Positions 50,191 to 58,526 of a stretch of 64,000 nucleotides of DNA are shown piece by piece. The stretch lies in the NCBI GenBank assembly GCA_963765295.1, contig CAVXVO010000005.1:310001-374000 (forward strand), given 5' to 3'. The stretch's first letter is position 1, and each line of letters begins with the position of its first letter. Position numbers and translations under genes: made by a program. The notes beneath the pieces were generated by a model. It was not told the origin of the DNA. It did no database searches and worked only from the letters and a program-made list of their open reading frames with translations. The stretch is from PALSA-612 sp963765295 (GTDB lineage Bacteria; Actinomycetota; Thermoleophilia; Gaiellales; Gaiellaceae).

Positions 50191-51392
50191 GCTTCGCGAT
50201 CGCCATCCTGGGCCTGGCCTTCCTGATCCTCATCCACGAGGCGGGCCACTTCTTCGCGTCGCTCGCCGTCGGGATGCGGCCGCGGAAGTTCTACATCGGC
50301 TTTCCGCCCGCGCTCGTCAAGGTGAAGCGGAGAGGCATCGAGTACGGCATCGGCGCGATTCCGCTCGGCGGCTACGTCCGCATCCCCGGGATGCACCGCC
50401 CGGCCGCAAAGGACGTCGACCACGTCTTCGCCCGTGCGTTGCACGCGGCGCCGGAGCTCGTCGGGCCGGCCGAGCGGCTGAAGCGCGCCCTCGCGGCGGA
50501 GGACTTCGACTCGGCGAAGCTGAGGCTGGCCGAGTTCCACCAGCGGGCTCTCGAGCTCGATGTGCCTCCCGTCGAGAAGCAGGTGCAGGACCTCGAGGAC
50601 GCGCTCTCGGCGCAGGCGTACTGGCGCGCGCCGACGTGGAAGCGCGTGACCGCGATCGCCGCCGGGCCGTTCACGAACCTCGTCTTCGCGATCGTCCTGT
50701 TCGCGGTCGTGTTCATGGTCGCGGGTTGGAACGCCACGAACAAGGTGGCCATCGTGCTCAAGGACAGCCGTGCCCAGGCGGCCGGGCTCGTCGCCGGTGA
50801 CCAGGTCGTCGGAATCGGCGGGAGGCCCGTCACAGCAGGTCAGATCTCGAACAGGATCTCGGCGTCGCGCGGCCGGCCGGTGACGCTCACCGTGCTCCGG
50901 AAGGGCAACCTCGTCACGCTGCGCCCGCAGCGGCCGGTGCTCGATACGACCGACAACCGCTACCGGCTCGGCTTCGCCCTCTCCGGCCAGCCGCTCGGCT
51001 TCGGCGCGGCCGTCTGGCAGTCCTTCAAGACCACGGGGACCGTGTCACGCGAGACCGCGACCGCGCTCGGCGGGCTGTTCCATTCGAAGGACAGGAAGCA
51101 GTTCTCGAGCAGCGTCGGCATCGTCAAGAACAGCGCCGACGCCGTCCACTACGGCTGGGCGTCGTACCTCTCGATCCTCGCCTTCATCAGCCTCTCGCTC
51201 GCGCTCTTCAACCTCCTCCCGCTCCTGCCGCTCGACGGCGGCCACATCGCGTTCTCGCTGCTCGAGGGCATCCGCGGCCGCGCGATCGCCAGGGAGGTCT
51301 ACGAGCGCGTCTCGGCTGTCGGCATCACCGTCTTCCTGCTGCTCTTCATCATCGGCCTCTCGAACGACGTCAGCCGTCTCGGCGGCGGCTAG
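50187..51392 (+). CDS. rseP: RseP-type site-2 zinc metalloprotease with enlarged inter-helix domain
   Basis: Intramembrane protease, 401 residues. TM1 carries HEAGH (His17-His21), the last TM region LLPLLPLDGGHIAFSLLE supplies the metal Asp, and one PDZ domain (ALSGQ... preceded by DSRAQAAGLVAGDQVVGIGGRPV) lies between. After IPLGGYVRIPGM an extra helical stretch of about 65-70 residues (HVFARALHAAPELVGPAERLKRALAAEDFDSAKLRLAEFH) appears before the second TM helix. ATG overlaps dxr. It would release signalling domains or clear signal peptides. Confidence 0.93.
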   Translation: MSFAIAILGLAFLILIHEAGHFFASLAVGMRPRKFYIGFPPALVKVKRRGIEYGIGAIPLGGYVRIPGMHRPAAKDVDHVFARALHAAPELVGPAERLKRALAAEDFDSAKLRLAEFHQRALELDVPPVEKQVQDLEDALSAQAYWRAPTWKRVTAIAAGPFTNLVFAIVLFAVVFMVAGWNATNKVAIVLKDSRAQAAGLVAGDQVVGIGGRPVTAGQISNRISASRGRPVTLTVLRKGNLVTLRPQRPVLDTTDNRYRLGFALSGQPLGFGAAVWQSFKTTGTVSRETATALGGLFHSKDRKQFSSSVGIVKNSADAVHYGWASYLSILAFISLSLALFNLLPLLPLDGGHIAFSLLEGIRGRAIAREVYERVSAVGITVFLLLFIIGLSNDVSRLGGG

Positions 51393-51454
51393 GACGACCG
51401 AGCCTGCGTGGCCGCGATCGGTTTCGATCGCGAGCGGTCGTTAAGCTAGAAGGA

Positions 51455-52609
51455 GTGGCGAGCAAGCGGTCGATAACTGTCGGCGGCGTCAAGATCGGCG
51501 GCGGCGCTCCCGTGGTCGTCCAGTCGATGACGCTGACGAAGACGCACGACGTCGAGGCGACGACGGCGCAGATCGCCGCGCTCGCCTCGGCCGGCTGCGA
51601 GATCGTCCGCGTGGCGGTGCCGAAGAGCGAGGACGCCGACGCTCTGCCGCTGATCGTCAGGCTGTCGCCGCTTCCTGTGATCGCGGACATCCACTTCAAC
51701 GCGTCGCTGGCCCTGCGGGCGATCGAGGGCGGCGTCGCGGCTGTCCGGATCAACCCGGGGAACATCGGCGGCCCGGACAAGGTCGAGCTCGTCGTGAGGG
51801 CCGCGAAGCAGGCGGGGATCCCGATGCGGATCGGCGCCAACTCGGGCTCGCTCCCGAAGCACCTCGCGGCGCTGGCGCAGAAGGACCAGGCCGAGGCACT
51901 CGTGGCAGCGGCCATCGAGGAGGTGGAGCTGCTCGAGAAGCTCGACTTCCACGACTTCAAGATCTCCGTCAAGTCGAGCCACGTGCCGACGATGATCCGC
52001 GCCTACCGGATGCTCAGCGAGAAAGTGCCCTACCCGCTCCACCTCGGTGTGACCGAGGCGGGCACGCCGTTCTCCGGCTCGATCAAGAGCGCCGTCGGCA
52101 TGGGCGCGCTCCTCGTCGACGGGATCGGCGACACGATGCGCGTCTCGCTGACCGCCGACCCGGTCAAGGAGGTCGAGACTGCCTGGGAGATCCTGAAGGC
52201 GCTCGGGCTGCGCGAGCGAGGCCCGATCATGATCGCTTGCCCCTCCTGCGGCCGCGACAACGTCGGCGTCGAGAGCCTCGCCGTCGTCGTCGAGGAGCGG
52301 CTCCGCGCCTACCCGCAGCACATCGAGGTCGCCGTCCTGGGTTGCGCGGTGAACGGCCCCGGCGAGGCGGGAGACGCCGACTTCGGGATCGCGGGCGGCC
52401 GTGACGTCGGCTTCATCTACGCGCACGGGCGCGTGCTGAAGAAGGTCTCCTCCGACATCCTGATCGACGAGCTCTTCCACGAGATCGACAGGTGGATCGC
52501 CGAGGGCATGCGCCGGCCGACGCGGCTGAAGATGGCCAAACCGGCCGCACTGGCCATGGCCGAGATGTCCGAGATCCCGCTCGAGTCTCCCGTCCCGGTC
52601 GAGTCCTAG
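51455..52609 (+). CDS. ispG: 4-hydroxy-3-methylbut-2-enyl diphosphate synthase
   Basis: Iron-sulfur enzyme of the MEP pathway (also called GcpE). 384 residues. SKRSITVGGVKIGGGAPVVVQSMTLTKTHDVEATTAQI, VIADIHFNASLAL, RINPGNIGG, IKSAVGMGALLVDGIGDTMRVSL, ACPSCGR and VLGCAVNGPGEAGDADFGIAGG, where three Cys bind the 4Fe-4S cluster. The GTG at 51455 abuts an AAGGAG sequence with almost no spacing, which is unusual; no other start is near. Encoded next to dxr and rseP as in many actinobacteria. Confidence 0.96.
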   Translation: MASKRSITVGGVKIGGGAPVVVQSMTLTKTHDVEATTAQIAALASAGCEIVRVAVPKSEDADALPLIVRLSPLPVIADIHFNASLALRAIEGGVAAVRINPGNIGGPDKVELVVRAAKQAGIPMRIGANSGSLPKHLAALAQKDQAEALVAAAIEEVELLEKLDFHDFKISVKSSHVPTMIRAYRMLSEKVPYPLHLGVTEAGTPFSGSIKSAVGMGALLVDGIGDTMRVSLTADPVKEVETAWEILKALGLRERGPIMIACPSCGRDNVGVESLAVVVEERLRAYPQHIEVAVLGCAVNGPGEAGDADFGIAGGRDVGFIYAHGRVLKKVSSDILIDELFHEIDRWIAEGMRRPTRLKMAKPAALAMAEMSEIPLESPVPVES

Positions 52610-52626
52610 TAGCCTCGGCGACAGCG

Positions 52627-54279
52627 ATGATCGTCCGGGCCTCACAGCTTTTTCTTCCGACGCTGCGCGAAGCGCCGGCGGATGCCGAGGCGCTCTCGCA
52701 CAAGCTGCTCGTCCGCGGCGGCTTCATCCGCCAGGTCTCCGCCGGCCTCTGGACGCTGATGCCGCTCGGCTGGCGCGTCCACCGGAAGGTCGAGCAGATC
52801 ATCCGCGAGGAGCTGGACGCGATCGGAAGCCAGGAGATGCTGATGCCGGTCCTGACGCCGGTCGAGCTCTGGGAGGCGACCGGTCGCGACAAGATCCCCG
52901 AGATCTTCCACCTCCACGACCGGAACGGCCGCCACTACATCCTCCCGCTGACGCACGAGGAAACGGTCACGTTCCACGCGCGGGAGATCCAGTCGTACAA
53001 GCAGCTGCCGCAGCTCTGGTACCACTTCCAGACCAAGGACCGCGACGAGCCTCGCCCCCGGGGCGGCCTGCTGCGCCTGCGCGAGTTCATCATGAAGGAC
53101 TCGTACTCGTTCGACCGCAGCGAGGAGGCCGCGGTCGTCTCGTTCGAGAAGAACCGCGAGGCCTATCACCGGATCTTCGAGCGCTGCGGCATCGAGGCCC
53201 ACGAGGTACGGGCCGAGAGCGGGATCATGGGCGGTGAGCTCACCTTCGACTTCCTCGCTCCCTCGACCTCCGGCGAGAACACGCTCGTTCGCTGCGAGCA
53301 CGGTGACTACGCCGCCGACGCCGAGATCGCCCAGGGGGTGCCGCGGGCGCCCGAGTTTCCCGCGCCGCTGGACCGGCCGGAGGAGGTCGAGACCCCCGGC
53401 GTGACCACCTGCGAGGCGCTCGCCGAGTTCCTCGGGGTCGACCTGGCCGCGACCTCGAAGGCGATGCCCGTGACGACCGAGGACGGCCGCGTCGTCCTCG
53501 CCCTGGTGCGGGGCGACGACCGGCTCTCGGAGTCGAAGCTGCTCTCGGCTCTCAGGATCGGCTCGCATCCGTCGACCGACGAGGAGATCCGCGGGGCGTT
53601 CGGCGCCTCCGGCGGGTCGCTCGGCCCGATCGGCTTCGAGGGCGAGGTGGTCTCCGACCTGGCGCTCCGCGAGGGGCAGTTCGTTGCGGGCGCGAACCGC
53701 GACGGCTGGCACCTACGGGGAGTGCAGGCGGGCCGCGACTACAAGCCCCGCTTCGCCGACCTGCGCGAGCCCGTCGAGGGCGACTGCTGTCCGGAGTGCG
53801 GCGGCGAGCTCACGTTTCAGGTTGCGATCGAGGTCGGCCACATCTTCTACTTCGCCGACAAGTACAGCGCCGGGCTCGACGCGACGTTCCTCGACGAGGA
53901 CGGTGTCGAGAAGCCTCTGCTCGGCGGCAGCTACGGCATCGGGCCGGCCCGGGTCATGGCCGCCGCGGTCGAGCAGCGCGGCGACGAACACGGACTCGTG
54001 TGGCCCGCGGCGATTTCGCCGTACGATGCGCACGTGATCGCGCTGCCCGGCGGTGAGGAGATCGCGGCCCGCGCGGCCGAGGTGCTCTCAACCGCGGGCC
54101 GCTCGGTCCTCCTGGACGACCGCGACGCGCGCGCGGGGGAGAAGTTCGCCGACGCCGACCTGATCGGGATCCCGATCCGCGTCACCGCCGGGAAGAAGAG
54201 CCTCGAGGACGGGTGTGTCGACGTCCGCGACCGCGCGTCGGGCGAGGAGCGGCGCGCGACGCCCGAGGAGCTGGTCTAG
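52627..54279 (+). CDS. proS: prolyl-tRNA synthetase with editing (YbaK) insertion
   Basis: 550 residues, bacterial-type ProRS. SQLFLPTLREAPADAEALSHKLLVRGGFIRQVSAGLWTLMPLGWRV, LPLTHEETVTFHAREIQSYKQLPQLWYHFQTKDRDEPRPRGGLLRLREFIMKDSYSFD (motif 2), the inserted deacylase domain at about 225-390 (ATSKAMPVTTEDGRVVLALVRGDDRLSESKLLSAL), GGSYGIGPARVMAAAVEQ (motif 3) and an anticodon domain. ATG at 52627, 17 bases after ispG. A CPEC zinc-like pair is present before motif 3. Confidence 0.97.
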   Translation: MIVRASQLFLPTLREAPADAEALSHKLLVRGGFIRQVSAGLWTLMPLGWRVHRKVEQIIREELDAIGSQEMLMPVLTPVELWEATGRDKIPEIFHLHDRNGRHYILPLTHEETVTFHAREIQSYKQLPQLWYHFQTKDRDEPRPRGGLLRLREFIMKDSYSFDRSEEAAVVSFEKNREAYHRIFERCGIEAHEVRAESGIMGGELTFDFLAPSTSGENTLVRCEHGDYAADAEIAQGVPRAPEFPAPLDRPEEVETPGVTTCEALAEFLGVDLAATSKAMPVTTEDGRVVLALVRGDDRLSESKLLSALRIGSHPSTDEEIRGAFGASGGSLGPIGFEGEVVSDLALREGQFVAGANRDGWHLRGVQAGRDYKPRFADLREPVEGDCCPECGGELTFQVAIEVGHIFYFADKYSAGLDATFLDEDGVEKPLLGGSYGIGPARVMAAAVEQRGDEHGLVWPAAISPYDAHVIALPGGEEIAARAAEVLSTAGRSVLLDDRDARAGEKFADADLIGIPIRVTAGKKSLEDGCVDVRDRASGEERRATPEELV

Positions 54280-54281
54280 CC

Positions 54282-54584
54282 GTGCCCAAGCGTCGCCGCT
54301 TCAGCGAGGAGCCCTTCGGCGCGACCGTCGAGCGGCTCATGGAGGAGACCGGCACGACCTACCGCGGCCTGGCCGCGAAGACGGGCCTCTCGGCCGGCTA
54401 CCTCAACCACATCGTCCACGGAAGCCGCCCGGTGCCGTCCAACGACGTCATCGCGAAGCTCGCCAAGGGGCTCGCCGTCGAGCCCGAGCACTTCCTCGAG
54501 TACCGGATCCGCGTGATCACGGACGGGCTCGAGCGCATGCCGGATCTCGTCGACAGGCTCTACCGTCGCCTGCGCGGCGAGTAG
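54282..54584 (+). CDS. XRE-family helix-turn-helix regulator
   Basis: 100 residues with one HTH: FGATVERLMEETGTTYRGLAAKTGLSAGYLNHIVHGSRPVPSNDVIAKLAKGLAVEPEHFLEYRI. Helix 3 (SAGYLNHIVHG) is the recognition helix. GTG at 54282, two bases after the proS stop. Often seen behind proS in this lineage by my reading of neighbour order only; target unknown. Its short C-terminal helix could dimerise. Confidence 0.85.
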   Translation: MPKRRRFSEEPFGATVERLMEETGTTYRGLAAKTGLSAGYLNHIVHGSRPVPSNDVIAKLAKGLAVEPEHFLEYRIRVITDGLERMPDLVDRLYRRLRGE

Positions 54585-54623
54585 GCGGAGCGCTCGCACA
54601 GATCTTCCCGGCGGCGAGCCGAG

Positions 54624-55490
54624 CTAGCCGAGCGCCGGAAGCGGGTCGACGGCGGCGCCGCGCACGCGCACCTCGAAATGGAGGTGCGGGCCGGTCGTCT
54701 CGCCGGTCGCACCGACGAGGCCGACGAGCGTGCCGACGGTCACCGGCTCCCCGCGGTAGGCCAGGATCCGCGACAGGTGCGCGTACATGGTCGCCACCCC
54801 GGCCCCGCCTTTGACGACGACGAGGTTCCCGTAACCCCCGGTCGTCGGCCCGGCGAAGGTGACGGTGCCGACTGCAGCGGCGTGAACCGGCGTGCCGGGT
54901 GCAGCCGGGAGGTCGATGCCGGGATGGAACGCCGCGCCGCGCGGACCGAACGGGTCGCCGACCGTGGCCCGGAGCGGCCATGCGAGTGCCACCGGGCAGG
55001 AGGGGGCTGGTGCGTGCAGCGCGGCCACGGTCGCCGAGCCGACGACACCGACCGCCGCCAGGCCGGCCCAGCGCTGGAAGCGCAGGAGCGCCGCCTCCGT
55101 GTGCGACCCGAAGCCGCCGTCGAACGTCCCGGAGGGGAATCCGTGCCAGGCGAGCAGGAACTGGAGCTCGACGACGTCGCCGCCGACCGCGCCGGGCGCG
55201 AGGGTGCGCGCCCCGAGCGTGGGGCCCGCGAGCGGGCCGAGCGCGGAGAGGGTCTGCGGCCCCAGGGCGCCGTTCGGCACGAGGCCCGCCCGGCGCTGGG
55301 CCGCGGCGAGCGCAGCCGCCGTCCCGGGGCCGAGGACGCCGTCAACGGTTCCCGTGTAGAGGTGCTGCGCCCGCAGCGCCACCTGGACAGCCGCCACCTG
55401 CGAGCTGCCGGCGCCGAGCGAGGACGCGGGCAGCGCGAGGGCTACCCCGAGGAACGCCAAGACGGCCGCAAGTCGCGCGGTTCGCCTCAT
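54624..55490 (-). CDS. secreted M23 (LytM) peptidase with two peptidoglycan-binding domains
   Basis: 288 residues. Signal peptide RRTARLAAVLAFLGVALALPASSLG, two PG_binding_1 modules (VAAVQVALRAQHLYTGTVDGVLGPGTAAALAAAQRRAG and VVELQFLLAWHGFPSGTFDGGFGSHTEAALLRFQRWAG), then a LytM domain with GAAFHPGIDLPAAPGTPV (H-x3-D zinc site) and GPHLHFEVRV (HxH). All ligands are kept, so it is likely an active endopeptidase or glycyl-type cell-wall hydrolase. ATG at 55490 fixed by the signal. Converges on the XRE gene. Confidence 0.93.
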   Translation of the reverse strand: MRRTARLAAVLAFLGVALALPASSLGAGSSQVAAVQVALRAQHLYTGTVDGVLGPGTAAALAAAQRRAGLVPNGALGPQTLSALGPLAGPTLGARTLAPGAVGGDVVELQFLLAWHGFPSGTFDGGFGSHTEAALLRFQRWAGLAAVGVVGSATVAALHAPAPSCPVALAWPLRATVGDPFGPRGAAFHPGIDLPAAPGTPVHAAAVGTVTFAGPTTGGYGNLVVVKGGAGVATMYAHLSRILAYRGEPVTVGTLVGLVGATGETTGPHLHFEVRVRGAAVDPLPALG

Positions 55491-55688
55491 GGCCGAGTCT
55501 TCGGCAGTCGGCGCGGATGACTTGAGGCTGCGCGGGCTAGACGGCCCGTGCCGGGGCGTGGCGCGGCACGACGCGCTCGACGTCCACACGGGCGACGTCA
55601 ACCGCCGGCACCGCGGACTACGCCAGCGTCCAGCTCGGCTTGGATAAGCGTCTGTGTTGAGCGGTAAGCAACCCGAGGAGGGAAGGAC

Positions 55689-56192
55689 GTGAGTCGTTTG
55701 TCCAAGCTGGGCGTGTCGGCGGTGCCCGGCACGGGCCTGCGGGGTCCGAGAGGTCCGGCCGGTCCGCGGGGGCCGCGAGGGTTCAAGGGTCCTGCCGGTC
55801 CTGCCGGACCGAGTGAGGCGTTCGTGCAGTCCAGCACCGCCACCCTTCCATTCGTCAAGGGCGGTGCGTCTGCCACGGTGACGCTCAACGTTCCCGCCGC
55901 GGGCAGCTACGTGATCATCGCCAAGGCGTCCGTCGGGGCGGCACAGAACACGGGCGGCACCGTGAACTGCACGCTGATTGCCGGTACCCTCGGCGCGGGT
56001 GCCGACGGCGATGGGAGCGTGATCACGCTGTTCCCGAAGAACGTGGGTGCGGTCACGCTCGAGGTGGCGCACACGTACAGCGATGCCGGAACCGCCACCT
56101 TCGCGTGTGGCACGCCCGACTCAGTGTCTCCGATGCAACTCGGCCTCTCCAAGGTCATCGCGATTCACGTCGGAAAGATCACTAGTCAGTAG
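55689..56192 (+). CDS. collagen-like protein with C-terminal beta domain
   Basis: 167 residues. Residues 16-42 are nine uninterrupted Gly-X-Y triplets (GLRGPRGPAGPRGPRGFKGP then AGPAGPS), followed by a 125-residue beta-rich domain (LNVPAAGSYVIIAKASVGAAQ ... TLEVAHTYSDAGTATFACGT) that resembles C1q/TNF-like or BclA-type tips, which trimerise the stalk. One disulfide may link CTLIAG and FACGT. No signal peptide is seen, unlike BclA-type exosporium or fibre proteins. GTG at 55689 has a strong GGAGGGAAGG site. The gene is followed by a gene-poor stretch. Confidence 0.85.
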   Translation: MSRLSKLGVSAVPGTGLRGPRGPAGPRGPRGFKGPAGPAGPSEAFVQSSTATLPFVKGGASATVTLNVPAAGSYVIIAKASVGAAQNTGGTVNCTLIAGTLGAGADGDGSVITLFPKNVGAVTLEVAHTYSDAGTATFACGTPDSVSPMQLGLSKVIAIHVGKITSQ

Positions 56193-56987
56193 CCGCAACA
56201 CCGAGCAACGAAATCAAGTGAGCGGGCGGTTCGTTAAGACGAGCCGCCCGCACCGCACCCAGCCCCGGGACGCGGCGGTCGAATGTCCAGCCGCCTGACG
56301 CTGGCCCGCATCCGTGCCAAAACGGCGCCCGTACTAGCCCGCGCTCGCTTTACGTGTGCGCCCGGATGGTTCGACGCCGCGTCCTTCATAGCGTTGTGAC
56401 GGCATGGACAAAGGGCTGAGGGCTCAATGCGGAGCACTGAGGCGCACGGCTCCGGCCGGTTGGCGGCCGACAGTGACGCGATTACGAAGAGCCCTTGGCG
56501 AAGTGGATTCAGGATATGGACGGAAGTGATCGACGATGATGATTCCCGGGCTCTTGGTCGCGCTCCTCGTTGTGGCGCTGGCTCATCTGGCGCTCGCGTG
56601 GAAAGGGCAGCGGTGACGGCTATCTGAACGACCACCGTGGCGGACACACAAGGCGCGTCGCCCAGATGCTCGCCGACGCGGTCATGGTGAATGCTCGACG
56701 AGAGCCCGGCCGGGCTCGTCCGAGCCCGGAGCCGAAACGAAGGGAAGTGGGCGCGTTCGAGACTCCTGTCGGCGTCGCGCAGTTTCGGGAGAGCATGTCG
56801 GCGTCGACGACGAGCACGGTCGTCGCTACACGATCGGTCACGTCTCAGGGGAGTACAACTGCCCGAAGTGCCTCAAGCCTCGATGGTTCCCCCGGTGCAC
56901 GAGAACTAGGTCTGGGCAGAGATTGGGTAGAGAGGCCGCGGAGGGCGGCCCGGTCGGTTCGCCCGTACTTGGCTACAGTAGGGGCGC
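56193..56987 (+). other. gene-poor stretch with one microprotein and a broken zinc-ribbon-like frame
   Basis: No standard gene covers these 795 bp. It contains the 26-codon ORF at 56536-56616. Frame pieces after it read MVNARREPGRARPSPEPKRREVGAFETPVGVAQFRE (about 56686-56793) and, after a one-base shift, HVGVDDEHGRRYTIGHVSGEY then NCPKCLKPRWFPRCTR to about 56910. Joined, they would form a small CxxC protein, so this may be a decayed or misread gene. Otherwise I see nothing clear. Confidence 0.35.
56536..56616 (+). CDS. 26-residue single-helix microprotein
   Basis: MMIPGLLVALLVVALAHLAL then AWKGQR, stop TGA at 56614-56616. Hydrophobic helix plus a basic end, typical of small membrane peptides. 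A GGAAG lies about 11 bases upstream of the ATG. Two ATGs occur in a row (56536, 56539). No known family. Confidence 0.4.
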   Translation: MMIPGLLVALLVVALAHLALAWKGQR

Positions 56988-57062
56988 CGGGGCGTGGCGC
57001 AGCCTGGTTAGCGCGCTAGTCTGGGGGACTAGAGGTCCCGAGTTCGAATCTCGGCGCCCCGA
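56988..57062 (+). tRNA. tRNA-Pro (anticodon GGG)
   Basis: Acceptor CGGGGCG (56988-56994) pairs with CGCCCCG (57055-57061); D arm GCGC...GCGC with AGCCTGGTTA loop; anticodon stem CTAGT/ACTAG with loop CTGGGGG giving anticodon GGG; T arm CCGAG-TTCGAAT-CTCGG; discriminator A at 57062. CCA is not encoded, which fits the presence of a nucleotidyltransferase in this window. Reads codons CCC (and CCU). Confidence 0.97.
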
Positions 57063-57069
57063 TCGTTCC

Positions 57070-57096
57070 CACGGGGGAAACCATGTTTCCCCCGTG
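57070..57096 (+). terminator. dispersed palindrome copy C after tRNA-Pro
   Basis: Perfect 12-bp stem CACGGGGGAAAC / GTTTCCCCCGTG with a CAT loop, seven bases after the tRNA, followed by TGCCCCCTTCTTCTTC. A block matching the right end of copy A (GCCCGGGCCGAGCCCGGACTCCGCC) follows at about 57147-57171. Confidence 0.6.
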
Positions 57097-57242
57097 TGCC
57101 CCCTTCTTCTTCGCAACGTGTGGCCCGTGGCCAGAGCTACGCCCGGGCCGAGCCCGGACTCCGCCGCGGATCGGTTCGCGTGCCTTCTGGAGACGGAAAG
57201 CAGGAAATGCTTACCGGCTCGGGTAGATTCCGGCGGCTGCGG

Positions 57243-57288
57243 GTGTCATGATCCGCGGTCAGGCCATCCGGCCTCTGCGGAATGACAC
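57243..57288 (+). promoter_or_regulatory. nested hairpin that includes the GH99-like start codon
   Basis: GTGTCAT (57243-57249) pairs with ATGACAC (57282-57288); CCGC (57253-57256) with GCGG (57277-57280); AGGCC (57261-57265) with GGCCT (57270-57274) around ATCC. The ATG start at 57282 lies at the base of the right arm, so the structure could hold translation down. No Shine-Dalgarno is outside it. Confidence 0.45.
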
Positions 57289-58526
57289 GCCTACTAGCCC
57301 TCGTCCTCGGGTTGCTCGCGCTCCTCGTGCCGGCCGGCGCACCCGGAGGAGCGAGCACCGCTCCGCCGAGGCAGACGTCGATCTTCTACTACCCGTGGTA
57401 CGGAAACCCGCAGGTCGACGGCAGCTACCTCCACTGGAACCAGAACGGCCACATTCCACCCCTCGACCTGGCGACGAGCTACTACCCGGCCCGCGGCGCG
57501 TATTCGAGCGCCGATCCGCGCGTCGTCGCGGCCCAGATGAAGGAGATCGCCGCTGCCGGCATCCAGGAGGTCGTGAGCTCGTGGTGGGGTTGGGGCTCGA
57601 TTGAAGACCTCCGGCTGCCGATGATTGTCCGTATGGCCGCGAAGCAGGGTCTCAAAGTCGCCGCTCAGATCGAGCCGTACACCGCGCGGACCACCGCGAG
57701 CGTCACCTCCGACATCGCCCATCTGCGAGCGCTCGGGATCGGACGCTTCTACGTCTACCACCCGTTCGAGATCGACGACGCGAGCTGGGTCACGCTCCTC
57801 GGCTCTCTCCCGGGAGTACAGGTGCTGGCGCAGACGACCAACGTCGCCCGCGCGGCGGCCGACCACTTCGCCGGCGTCTACACCTACGACGTCGTCAGCT
57901 TCGGCCCGGCGACGTTCGGCCCGCTGTGCGCGCGCGCCCATAGCGCCGGTCTCCTCTGCGCGCCGTCCGTCGGGCCAGGCTACGACGCGCTGCGTGCCAC
58001 CGGCGACACCCACGTTCGAGGGCGGGACAACGGGGCCACATACGACGCGATGTGGAAGGCAGCGATCCACGCCGGCGCCGACCGCGTCACGATCACGAGC
58101 TACAACGAGTGGCACGAAGGCACGCAGATCGAGCCGGCGCTCACGCCGCTCCCGCGCAAGCTCGCGGTCGCCGCCGGCCCGGCCAGCTCCCCCGTCGCCC
58201 AGCCGTATGCGAGCTACGACGGAACCTACGGCCTGCACGGCAAGCAGGCGGCGCGGGCGTACCTCACGCGGACGGCGTACTGGACCGGCCTTTACCGAAC
58301 CGGGAGCACGACCTCGAACTCGTCGGACGCGAGCCGGAAAGCCGCTGCACAGGGCAGGAAACGGCAGTTTGGAGCCGAACCTGGCCAGGTGGCGACGATG
58401 ACGGCCGCTGCTGTCTGCACCACTTCGAGCGACCCAAAAGGCGCTTCAATGCAGCCTTTCATGGGTCTCCCTTCAACTTGCTTTTGGACGCGCCGCCGTC
58501 TAGGCTCATGCCTGCAGTGCGTGTGA
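57282..58526 (+). CDS. secreted GH99-like (endo-alpha-mannosidase/mannanase fold) protein with a non-conserved tail
   Basis: 414 residues. Signal peptide TRLLALVLGLLALLVPAGAPGG, then a TIM-barrel of GH99 type: SIFYYPWYGNP, YYPARGAYSSADPRVVAAQMKEIAAAGIQEVVSSWWGWG, RFYVYHPFEIDD, VQVLAQTT and the acidic TITSYNEWHEGTQIEPA near residue 280. Catalytic-type acids of the fold appear to be kept. After YWTGLYRTG (about residue 345) a 65-residue tail rich in Ser, Ala and Cys has no family look and may be read-through past a lost stop. The target is probably mannan or an envelope glycan. Confidence 0.78.
   Translation: MTRLLALVLGLLALLVPAGAPGGASTAPPRQTSIFYYPWYGNPQVDGSYLHWNQNGHIPPLDLATSYYPARGAYSSADPRVVAAQMKEIAAAGIQEVVSSWWGWGSIEDLRLPMIVRMAAKQGLKVAAQIEPYTARTTASVTSDIAHLRALGIGRFYVYHPFEIDDASWVTLLGSLPGVQVLAQTTNVARAAADHFAGVYTYDVVSFGPATFGPLCARAHSAGLLCAPSVGPGYDALRATGDTHVRGRDNGATYDAMWKAAIHAGADRVTITSYNEWHEGTQIEPALTPLPRKLAVAAGPASSPVAQPYASYDGTYGLHGKQAARAYLTRTAYWTGLYRTGSTTSNSSDASRKAAAQGRKRQFGAEPGQVATMTAAAVCTTSSDPKGASMQPFMGLPSTCFWTRRRLGSCLQCV

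Noticed and set aside
37174..57096. The three palindrome copies considered as CRISPR repeats or IS ends
   Set aside because: They are 4 to 16 kb apart, not evenly spaced, carry no spacers, no target-site duplication and no transposase between them.
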